Shown here: positions 47,501 to 59,500 of the stretch, in pieces | Position numbering within the stretch: position 1 is the first letter of the stretch | Layout of the letters: each line of letters begins with the position of its first letter | Origin: Nectonema munidae | Taxonomy: Eukaryota; Nematomorpha; Nectonematoida; Nectonematidae | Direction: 5' to 3' | Assembly: GCA_030549495.1 (NCBI GenBank) | Contig: JAUIRK010001028.1 | Location: 62,001 to 126,000, forward strand | DNA: 64,000 bases | Made by a program: the position numbers and the translations under genes | The notes under the pieces: generated by a model | Told to the model about the DNA's origin: nothing | The model's database searches: none | Seen by the model: the letters and a program-made list of their open reading frames with translations, nothing else

Positions 47501-50500
47501 TTCTTTCAATTGAGACTTGTGTTGTTGGCAAAGCACTCACTATTCTGCAAACAGATTTTGGTATCAGTGAGGATAAATTTCAATTATTTCGCAGACATTG
47601 TCAAAATTACTGCATCGATCTAATTTTCCAATTTTGCAAAAAGACTGATAAAACTTTCCTACTTGTATGATTTATCGATCAAGGGTTTCAAGATATTTTT
47701 CTTTTTTTTTTATATTAAAAGAATCACTTTCCATATCTGGAGTGCATAACAGTTTAATTTTTGAATCAATTTCAATAAGTGTATTTTTTGGCTTTTTCTT
47801 TTTGAAGATCATTCAAAAATATACGAGTACGAGATTCGGCCCGGAGAGCAGAATGCAATATATCATTTTCTAATACCTTTTTTTCCTCTTTTTTCCAAGC
47901 CTTCTACAAAACTATTAGTTTTTCATCTAAAGCTATCAAATCAAAAATGATCTTTCATAAAAACTTTCTCCTGCTCTGATATCTTGACTTTGAAAAGCAA
48001 GAAAAGGAATCTCAAGTATAGAAATGATGGAGTTAACGCCTTTGCAATCATTTTCACTTAAAATCAATCCAGAAAGTCTTTTGAGCATTTACAGTGTTTG
48101 AAACGGTACTCTTACCTCATCCTCTTTTCAATATTGCATCAATATGCGGAGAACGTAAACGTGAGGAAGTTTTTCTTATTTTATTCAAAAAATTTTCCCA
48201 ATTTTTTGGTCCATCCATCGTGTGGCGCAAGTTGCAGAGAATGCTTCATACATCTCATATGATATACTCGATCAAGATATAGAATTTTTCTAGGGAATCT
48301 GCGTTTCCATGTTCTAAATCAGAATAATCAAATTTTATTTGGTGATCAATATTCATTTTGATCTCACGTGTCATGTTAGACACATCATCAATAACCCATC
48401 CCAAAATTTGTCTTTTAGTAAACTCTTTCAGAGTATCAAAGATAATATTTTTAATCAGGGGCGCACATCCTCAAAATTATTGGGGGGCGAAATTTTTTTG
48501 TTGCAATTTTCAAAATTAGTGGTCTGGAAATACCACGGGAGACCAAATATTCAAGCAATCCTTTAAAAGGTCCTCAGACATTTCGCCCCATTCTTTTTAT
48601 AAGACAATTCGCCCCATTATTTTTATAAGGCAGTTCGTCCCATGGACAATTTGCCCCATTATTTTCATAGGACAATTCGCCCCATTATTTTCATAAGACC
48701 GTTCGTCCCATGGACAATTCGCCCCATTATTTTCATAAGACATTTTGTCTCATGGATAATTCGCCCCATTATTTTCATTTTCGCCCCCCCCCCCTCCCTG
48801 AAAACACATTGGCTTGTGCTAATGTGTAAAAATATAAAGAAAACACAAGGGATGTGCGCCCCTATTTTTAATGCTATTTGAATCGCTAAATGAATAAGTG
48901 TTTAGCTATACCTAACATTTTTGCACCAATATTGTGCGGTTATTCCAAGAAAATGAGCTCTTAATCTTGTCACCCCTTTAAATTTGAGAAAAAAGAAATT
49001 GTTTGATAACAACCCATTTAAATTATTTTCTCTTCTTTATATTTATCTAACTAATAAAAACTTCTAATAGCTTCTCCACCTCCTGAAATCTTTGACAAGA
49101 CAAGAACGATGTAATATGATTTTGCTTCATTGCTTTATCATTATTATGGATGAAAACGCAATTGAATTTTAAAACGAAAACACGAAATAAACATGATTGT
49201 TTAACCATACTGCTATCGATGAGACTGTAATTGAAATAGTAGCAAACACCGTAAATAGGCTATCATTTTATTTTTGTTATGATGGTGCCTGAGAGTTTTT
49301 CGGTGATGGGAACTAATATTTTAAGTATTTGTCAAATTATAACTTTTACTTTAAATGAAAGGTTTCGCTACCACAAGGTTCAAAGCAGATAAAATTAAAG
49401 AAATATTTGAAGTATTGCGCTGAACAAATCATTTCTATTATTTCTCAATGATTTTATGTTAGATGCGTTCATTTTGAGCCCGCATTTGTATCCGAGGGAT
49501 ATAATGCATACACCAGAATAAGTCATAAACTATGGAAGCACTTTTTCAAATGCACACTCATCCTCATCTCCTTCATTAGTGCTTGAAGTTGCTAGTATCT
49601 GGGACAACAACGTGAACTTCCTATTTTCTGTTTTTAGATGCATCAAACCAATATTAGGAGCTTCATCCTTCATGACCTACTACTATGCTGCTGTATCGCA
49701 AATTCCTTTTCCAACATCCTCAACTTTTATTCGTTAACACTTAGCATACATTTTTTATACCTCTTTGATGATGAAATTAAATAAATCTTGGCGAGTGATT
49801 TCAGAAAAGACACTTAAATCATTTTCCCCATTTAAAGTTCCGGAAAGTCCACTAAGACCAATTTGCATTCTTCTCTTGAATCCTCTCTTAACCCATTTAA
49901 GACCAAGCAAAGCAGACGATATCTAAAAAACGCAGACGATTTATATTCAAAGTCATTGAAAAAAGCAGACGAAGATGAAATTACTTATGTTCCAAAATAG
50001 GAACATTGGTCGTAAATGGGTTAATTAATACACATTTGACTTATAAAATTTCATATCAATGCATTGAATTTTTGTCCTTTATACGTAGATTTGTTTCCTT
50101 GAAAAGTCGCTAGAGGACTTGTGAACCTCTCTTATGTTATCACTAGTGCAGTTGTGACTGAAAAATTGTCCAATTATTGACTTTTTATGGTAAAAAATTG
50201 TTCAAAAGAAAAGAATATTGATCTAAAAAATAAAAAACGTTTTAAAATGAAAATTTTACATAAAAAAATATTTTGTAATCTGTCATTTTTGTGGAAAAAA
50301 ATTTATAATTGATAATAAATGTGTTCAATTTTTGATATAAATTGTAAAAATATTTTGTTAAGATAACAAAAATTTTATTAAAATATTATATAGTTTATGA
50401 GAAACAGGGTAAAATTTTCTATTTTTTCCAAAAGCTTATAGATTATATAGATTATGCATAATTTCAGAATTTTGATACTCAGTTTTATTTTTTAACATAA

Positions 50501-53500
50501 TTCTGTCTTGAAATTTTTTTTACCAGTTTTGCGACTTAAAACAGTTTTTTAACTTCAGAATTTAAATCTTCTAAGTCTCAGATCTTAAAAACGAATCTTT
50601 TTGAGGATAGGATTAAAAGAAACTTCAAAAATGCTATATGTATAATTTAGGGACAAGAAATTTCAAAAAATATTTGTAACAAAATATTGACATTATAAAA
50701 ATATTGATTTTTGTGAAATAAAAATTAACCATATAAAGAATTTTAAATAAAAAAATGAAGGTTTTTTCAACCAATCTGAAAAACGATAATTGAAAAATAT
50801 ATCACTTGGTTGACTTTAACCGCCCTCGCTAACACCAAGGCGAAGAGAAAATTGGAAAAAACTGACATTTACCATTAAAAATAGTGAAAGAAAGCAAACG
50901 CTCTTTCCAATTTTCGGAATTGTAATGAAAAACTTTTAATCTTTTTTTTTAACAAAAAAAGATTATTTCATCGGTTAAAAAAGTAAAGATGATTTCTTTA
51001 GGTGTTAATTGCTTTATGATATCAAGTTGCCTAAAAGAAACTTGAAAAATTTTCATGAGTTTATTGACCTTTCGATAAAAAAAGATTTTGATTGAAAAAA
51101 GTTCATTTAAATTCCACATCGTAGTAAAGTTAATTTTGGAGAAAACAAAAATAATTTCTAAGCCCCACCGCGACACGTGACTTCGAAGTGAAAAGTTCGT
51201 ATGAATTGGAGTAATGATAAATAATTGTTTCAAATATTCAAATGCTCGTTCATTTCGTTTCAACGCAGTCGTGTATATTAGTGATGGTCTCGAATGATCA
51301 CGGTTTTTTTTTTTGAACGGTGGTTCTCTTTGTAGAATGTATTTGGTTGTGAGTTTTTTTAGGCATAACAGTAGTAGAATCCTACGCGGGTTTGCGGAAC
51401 CCATACATAAATTGCTGGCAGGTTATTTGTTTAGAGCTTAGTGTGGGTTCAATATTAGAACTGCGGGTTAATTGCGAGTAAAATCTTAAAAAACCGTGTA
51501 ACATTACATCACACTCAAGACACTTTTACATCATCAAAGCTGCATTTGTTTATTTAGATAAGGTACATTTTTCATGACATATGCAATACGCTATATTGAA
51601 GAAATTTTCCTACACTTTCTGTATCTGCGCATTTCATTTTATGTATAATGGCAAGGGTGCTGGGTCAAAACGCCCAAAAGTAATAATTCGGGCGTTACTA
51701 TTTTTTGAAGTTTATTCTATTTGGGCAGTTTTCAAAACGGTTGATTTGACACGAAATGATAGTGATGAATTTGACTTGAAAGATAAAAGTGATCATACAA
51801 AAATACATGATTTCTTTGCTTTGAAAAACCCAGAAAATCAGTTTGAAACGAGAAAAGATGTGACTAATTTAAACCCATTTACGACCAATGTTCCTATTTT
51901 GGAACATAAGTAATTTCATCTTCGTGTGCTTTTTTCAATGACTTTGAATATAAATCGTCTGCGTTTTTTTTTAGATATCGTCTGCTTTGCTTGGTCTTAA
52001 ATGGGTTAAACAAGAATATAAATAATTTCTGCTTTTGGTTCTTTTTAAATATTTTTTGTAGATTCAAGTTTCAGGCGTTCTTGTATCGGGTGTTTTGGTA
52101 TTGGGAGTTTTCGTTTTCGGGCGTTTTGACTCGAATTCATGGCAAGGCATGCGCTAGTGAGCATACTTCATTCTCTCTAGCCATCTTATTTCTACAGGAT
52201 CAGCTTTAAAGTCAATCACATTCTATTTTTAAACAGTGCTATAAAAAATAAAATTTTGTTTTACTAAATCTCACATTAAAAACATTCAATGTGTGAAGCA
52301 GTGGGAATTTAAATCATACTCGTTATCAAAATGAAATAGTTGTGTGTTGGTTGAGTTGGGCGCTTAACGGTTTAAATTTAAAATCGTGGGTTTAAAAATT
52401 TTGAGTACAGGGCAGTTGCGCGCCATTTTACTTTTTTATTGCTGGTGCGGAGTGTGTGGAAAAAAAATAAAATGTGGGGACATTTTTGCAAAAAAATGAT
52501 TCTTACGCTTCCTGAATTGTCCCCTAGCGTTTTGAGAATTCTTAAGAGTGCATGTAAAATTTGTGATTTTAACACGTTGTGATTATGTATTAAAAAAATG
52601 TCTTGATTGAAGCAAAGGCATATCTTGAATGATTTATATGATAAGAGTTTAAAAATTTTGGATGTCAAAAAAGGTGAACCTCTATTTCCCCCGTTTTGTA
52701 TGGAAGAAAATGGACTTCGTTGTGCAAATAAACGAAAGCTCTATAGATATATGCACCCCCGTAACTCAAGGCGCTAAATCTCAATATGCCATGTTCTCAT
52801 TATCTTTAAATTGGCCATCGGTAGAAGCGACAATTAATATGGTCTAAGATCCATCTAAGTTGACAAGATATTTGTAATTGTGTGTAAATAAAAATAAATT
52901 AAATTTCAGCCATTTTTATGGGGGCCTGCTTTTCCATTGGGCCTGAAAGAGTTTTAGAAATGGGTCATTTAAAGATGATGATTGGAAAAAAGGGGGTCTC
53001 TTTGGTCCTGCATAACTTACAGCTACGAATGCTGAGAGAAAAGTTTTGTTTTTCTTGGAATCTCAACAAAACTTCTTTTTCACGTTCGCCTCTTCCCTTT
53101 GTTCTCGATGAATACTGCTTACTCAGTTTGTTTGAACAAAGGAAATATGCTTTATTTGAGGAGAACAAGAATTCTCTATCTTGTGTTCAATTATACTTGT
53201 TAGGTAGAATGTAAATAATACATCACACACACACACACACTAAACACTAACCGTTTGCTTTTTCTCGTATATTATGTTTTTTTTATTTACATAGCCAACT
53301 TTTAAGAGTACACAGACACGCACACCTCATGTCTTGAAATGCCTTAATGTTATAAATATCAGTGTTCTGGCAAGACCACGAAACGCAACGAAAAGAAGCG
53401 ATAAGAAAAGACTAATGTACAAAGAGTTAACATTTGTTTGTGGAATAATTTTTGGAAAAAAAACACACATTATTATTTATCAATCATTGAAATGGGGATT

Positions 53501-56500
53501 CCTTTGTAAATGCTTACTTAGGAGAATGCAAAGCTAATATCTATTTTTTATCAATACTCTTGTTTTAACCCATTTAAGACCAAGCAAAGCAGACGATATC
53601 TAAAAAAAAACGCAGACTATTTATATTCAAAGTCATTGAAAAAAGCAGACGAAGATGAAATTACTTATGTTCCAAAATAGGAACATTGGTCGTAAATGGG
53701 TTAAATACACGTGTGGAAATAATTTGCCATCATCATAAAAAAGAGCTTTATATGTTTTATGAGTTTTTATGAACATTAAACCTGATAGAAAACATTTTTT
53801 GACATTTTAGATAGCCCTCTCAGGTAGAAATGGAGTTTGTTGCATAGTCTCACAAAGATTATTTTTGCACGTGTTGTTAACATGAAAAAAAGGAAGTCGT
53901 GTAAATTGAACTTGTGAGAAACGGGATTCTTGCAGTGCCAATGTTATCACTAGGGACAATGATTTTAAAAAAAATTCAAATATTCATCCGCACCCACCAA
54001 ATAAAGCACTCAATTGTTCACCTAAAGTTAGATTTGTTTGACCGGCTAACGACCACAATCACTAACTAACTATATAGCTGACACGTGTTCTTCTAATTAA
54101 CCGTTTAAATCTACAGTCGACTTCACAAAAATAAAATCATCCGCGTTTGTTAGCGCTTTTAACCCATTTACGACCAATGTTCCTATTTTGGAACATAATT
54201 TTATCTTCGTCTGTTTTTTTCAATGACTTTGAATATAAATCGTCTGCGTTTTTTTAGATATCGTCTGCTTTGCTTGGTCTTAAATGGGTTAATACAAATC
54301 TGCTTTACATGAGATATCACTTGATTATTCTGGTTGTTGACAATGGTTTGGCTTTCTTTTAGTCATTTTGTCGGATAGACATTCAGTCCGAACATGGTTT
54401 TATATCTCACATGCTCTAATCACCGCCTTTTGCTTTGTTGAGCTTGAAAAAAGACACACGCTCTTCTTTTGACATGAAATCTGTTAGGAAGTTACCCATA
54501 GCATATTTTGCTACCTCGCAAGTTAAAATGAAATGGAACTAGCCCTTACTTAAAAGTTCTTTGTGAGTTTATATCGCGTAGTTTAAAACCCTTTGAGGAC
54601 CAGTGTGACGCTGGTGTGCCATGAAATAATGGAATTGAAAAAAAGCAAGCGATTTATTAGTCTTAAAAATTCTTGTCCTCGAAGAGTTCCGTGTCCGGAC
54701 GTTTGGCCGACAGACATTTAGCCGACGTACATTTGGCCGAACAGACATTTTATGGGACCAACATTTCACCAAACGGACATTTGACCGAACAGACATTTGA
54801 ACATTTTGAAAATATATAGTCATTGATAACAAAATCTTTAAAAAAAACTCAAATGAACTTTGCTAACACTCAAAATAATGTAAAATGTAAATGTCATTTG
54901 AAAGCTATCCTCAGTCAAACTTGATGAGGTAGCGTTGAACACTCAATTCTTCCTTATAATACCACTATAACACAGAATGATCATGAAAATTGACGATAAA
55001 AATGGAGGAAACTAGTATAACTGAGCAACATTTGCTTAGGTTTAACATTTTATAATGTAAAATTATACTCATATGAAAAGAGAATTGATACTCGATATAC
55101 TATAGAATGCTTTTCAAAATTTGAAGCTATAAGGTTTCTCGATCTCCGTACAGATCCTTTGTAACAAAAGTTTGCTCATTTTTGAGATTAGCTTTAAAAT
55201 TTTTACATCTAACATTAATTTTTGCGCGCTTTTTACTTTAAAGCACACGATGTTTTTATTGGACACACGTGTCCCATTTCGTCCTAGCGATACTTGTGTT
55301 AGATGCACCGAGGCTCAGTTGTAAATATTTCTGGACCACGCCCAAAACTCTATAAAGAGTCTCCGATGTCAACTATGCGTAATTTTCTATAAATCAGCAT
55401 CTACGGTTTTTTTTTTAATTTTTCTTTTACCCAACCAACATTTTAGGCGGAAATGCTCTATGAGACATTTTTTTAGTTGTTTGTATCGCACCCAAGGGAA
55501 GAATAATCTTCCATAACTGGGCAGATAGTAGGGATAGTCACGATCGGGCTTCGAACCCAGACCATCTGTATCGAGACCCTACGTTCCCACCACTAGGCCA
55601 TCTGCCGACATATATCATATAAAAATAATGACGCTAGACGAACAATTTTTTTGAAAGTAAAAACAACAATTCTAAATTTTAATCGTCAAATCCAGATTTA
55701 ATTATTTAATTTTAATAAGATCAAATCCGATGTTTCGAAAAGATTATGGCCTCTGGTATTAAAGTACAAAAAGATAACATGTCAATCAAAATGGCAAACT
55801 TTTCATGCCACGATTCAACTGCTTTAGATGGTAATGGTACCGTAGGGTGTTTCATCGAGAAGGCACAATTGCGCCGCTTGTATCGAACTATGAGGAAAGC
55901 AGGCTTGATGCGGGATCGAACCCAAGACCTTGAGTTATCGAAACCGGAATCACGCCCCTTCAGATTCAGATATCACTATAATGACCGCGTTTAAGTTTGT
56001 TAAAATATGTTTCCCATTAAAAGAGGGAGACGCGATATCAATTAAATGTGTCCGAATCCTTTTTTAATAAAGTTTTAAAAGTAGTTCTTTAAAATTTTTT
56101 TTAGATTTATTCAGCTAAGAAAGTTTTTTAGAATAAAATTTATGTAAGCACTTATAATATTATTATAAATACTAAACTTGCTAAATTTTATTCGATAAAC
56201 ACATTGATTTAAACTACAGAAAATTATGACGTTATTTTTACCTGAGTTAAAGCAGTGTTTCTCGACCTTTTTTACCCATGGACCCCTTTTCTCTTCTTTT
56301 TTTCTTGGTGGACCCCTTCATAAAAATTGGACAAAAAATATTTATTTTAATATTTTTCACTAATAAAATTTTTGAGGTCATGATAAAGAAAATAATAGTA
56401 TATACTTAGAATTCATATTGAAATGAAAGCAAATCGAATGCAACAATTTTTATAATAAAAAAGAAAGACATTTAATGAGATCCCTGTGGTTGATGCTGCT

Positions 56501-59500
56501 CAACCAGTTTCTTTATATCTGGTTGCATTGAAGTTAATGCTAGTCGTAAAGCACTTCTTTTACGATATCAGGTCTATTGCGAACTTTTTATAATAAAAAC
56601 AGCTATGAGATGGTTTTCTTTATGGACCACCAAAATATCATTGTGGACCCCCAATCGCCTGCGAGATCCCTAGGGTCCACGTGGACCCGGTTTGCGAAGT
56701 TCAAGCATATTACAAAAAAACCATTTTTAAACGATATCACCTACATTTAAATTTAGTTTTAGAAAATTATTTGAAAATCATTTTTAGCTGTTTTGATTGA
56801 CGGTGTGTTCGTTTTGTTGGTAAGGATATTTAAAAATACTTTTAAAACCTAGACATCAATTATTTTGGTGATTCTAAATCTACATAAGTAATAAGGAAAG
56901 TTTCACATTTTTGAAAGAAAGATTCAATTTTATTACTTCTAGGACCCGAGATAAAAAAATTTAGTTTCTATATTTTAACCACAAACGGTTAGTAATAAAT
57001 AAATGGAAAAAACGCTAACCGCTTCTATTATTACAAGAGTAGGTGTTTAAAGCATCAGAAATAAACGCGGCAGCGCTATTGATAAATGTTTTTCCACGAA
57101 GCTACTATTTGAAGTTTTGTGGGCGCGACCATTTTATTTTTCCAAGCGCTCTATACTTTGTCTTATAAAGACATAAAATAATCTTAGATTAGTAGTAAGG
57201 GCTAGAGCAATTAACTGCGCAAGCTTAAATTTTCCAAACTTTTGAAAAACATTTCTGTATTTATTGTCTTATGTCTCAAACGGAGGCATTTGCATAGAAA
57301 AAAATAAAATCCATCCTATACTTTGCATTTTTATATGACAATTCCGTTTTTTCAAAGAAACATTGCTATAATATAATCAATCATCTTACTCATGCATACT
57401 CTAAAACTTGTGCCTTTTTGTTCATGCATTAAAAGTTATTTCTATTTTAACTTATTTTTAATCGTTACAAAACTCTCATTTCTCTTTACCAAAAAGGCTT
57501 CTCAACTTTTTATCTTTTACTTATGGACCCCGTATCAATATTCCCTGAACTGGTTTAAAATGGAAGCGCCTTAGCAGCGTGTATACGCACTCTCTGCTGG
57601 GTGGAGGGAGAGGTAAGAAGCTTGTTTGCTTTTATGTGTGTGCGGGCAAATGCAGCGTATAAGAAGTGTGCTATGCTATGCATACACAATGTCCTGCATG
57701 GCATCGAATCGCGCGGATGATAAAATTCCTTTCATCTTTGTTGCATGCATGCATGCGTGAAAAATGGAGATACCGTGGATAAATAGAGTGTGTACTTTTC
57801 TCACACAATTAAATCATTATACTGGGGTCCCGTAAGGAATGAAGAATACGATAATGGAGGAGAGATCATTTTTGATGATGATGATGATGATGATATAATA
57901 GCGATAATGATCTTACTTCTTATTTCCTCGCACCATGATTATAGGATTATCGAATGATATCCCTTCTGCAAACAACGCTGGCCTGAATACGCATTCCTTC
58001 AAGCCGAACTTTGATTAGCTCAGGGGGCACTTCTGGTCACCAGTATAATACATTTACAAAAGTATGTCCTGTTTGCAAATCTCAAGATACTACTCTTTCG
58101 CGAGTTCAATGAAATTGAAAAGTTGTTCTTTGGGCCTAACTTTTTTCAAATACTACACTCCTAATTAAGTTGTAACTAGTCAACTTCTTATTAATAGGTC
58201 AACTTTTTTATATATCGATTTTTCTTAAGTAATCAAGATTTTGTAAAATTTTGACAAGTTAACAAGCAAAGAGCAAGTATTTAACAATTTTGGAATTGCC
58301 TTCTCATTCATATAATTATATTTGTGAAGCTTTTGTCCAAAGATCGTGCCTTTTCAAAAGAGAATACTTAAAAATATTGCTTGTTATATCTTGCAATAAT
58401 AAATAATAATAATTGACAAAAGTGATTGTAGAACAATTTTTTTACAAGTAAAATCAACTTTTTGAAGTCGTTAGGTCAATTCTTGAAAGATTTATAGGTC
58501 AACTTTTGTTACCCGTAGATAGCTTATAGCAGCCAACCATTTCAAATAATTGTGTTCGTTGGCCTCATGCTTTCCAAGTGGGTGGGGTAGGAGATTTTAA
58601 AGGGATGGGATTCTGGGTCAGTATCTAATAAAATATCCCAATTTCTCGTCTTCAATCATCATCACCATTGGAACACCACGTGAAGGTCCGGTTTATTATT
58701 ATTTAATTAATAAGTAAAAAAATATTCATCAAAACTAACTGTTTGTGACTGGCTAAGTGAAACCCACTCCTTACAGCAACTAGACCCTGGTTCGAATCTC
58801 AAAATTTTAGAAGTGAGATTCGGCACACAAAGTGAAACTCATATCGCTTCCAAACCCGAAACAGGTATTTCACAGAGTTAATCTTTTGATTAGTTGAAAC
58901 AGTTCACTCATAATTCTTTTTCCTATGAAGAAAGCAGCCTTTTTGCAACTAGTCTGGACTCATTCATGGAATCACTCAAAACCTTTTTTGTTTCTCAATG
59001 TTCCTAATGGCGCTGATGACATCAAACAATCTATATTTACTGCTAAATATAAACAAAATAGTTCACTTTCAAGCAAATTTATTTTAAATACGAGAGATCA
59101 TCACCATTTATTGATTTCCTTGAATCAACTAACTCTGTTTAATCTATTTCTTCAAAGCAGTCAACAACTTCATTTTAACTTGATAAAGAAGACTCTTGAA
59201 ACTTTTTTTTCTTAATTCTTTTTATTTCAACCTTAAATTAGCAAACCCAGCTCTAGCAGGTATTAACCCATTTAAGGCCAAGCAAAGCAGAAGATATCTA
59301 AAAAAAACACAGACGATTTATATTCAAAGTCATTGAAAAAAGCAGACGCAGATGAAATTACTTATGTTCCAAAATAGGAACATTGGCTGTAAATGTGTTA
59401 ATTCAACTGCTATGTCCATAGTCTTTATCACTAGAGAAACTTTAAACACGATTGATGAATGCCATATTTCAGATTACGCAATTACATTACATTTTATGTC

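Larger units (their letters stand above)
47380..49860 (-). pseudogene. Decayed hAT transposase on the minus strand
   Basis: The C-terminus is clear at 47600-47405: ALPTTQVSIERMFSEVNLIR, then RKERRDTSEELLNAIVFLRP, which is the hAT dimerisation block (SxERxFSxxxxIRxxxRxxxxxExLxAxxFLR). Further 5' on the minus strand, LENDILHSALRAESRTRIFL (about 47870-47800) and QILGWVIDDVSNMTREIKMN (near 48400-48340) have the same style. Many stops and frameshifts occur. A hAT MITE (48456-48864) interrupts it, so it was dead or dying before that insertion. The limit at the high-coordinate side is approximate. Confidence 0.65.

Noticed and set aside
47359-47670. 103-codon open frame on the + strand
   Set aside because: Antisense to the hAT dimerisation block on the minus strand.
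50949-51404. 151-codon open frame on the minus strand
   Set aside because: The longest unexplained frame in the intron, but composition follows AT-rich DNA and I see no motif, splice context or relative. Not called as a gene.
52662-53214. Two open frames (61 and 98 codons) as possible extra exons of the taperin-like gene
   Set aside because: No convincing splice sites in matching phase and no motif.
55500-55609. tRNA gene on the minus strand
   Set aside because: A and B boxes are present but there is no complete cloverleaf, and a SINE-like body follows.
58925-59215. 96-codon open frame near a TTCCTATGAAG acceptor-like site
   Set aside because: Composition is plausible but there is no fitting donor, and nothing ties it to the neighbouring exons.
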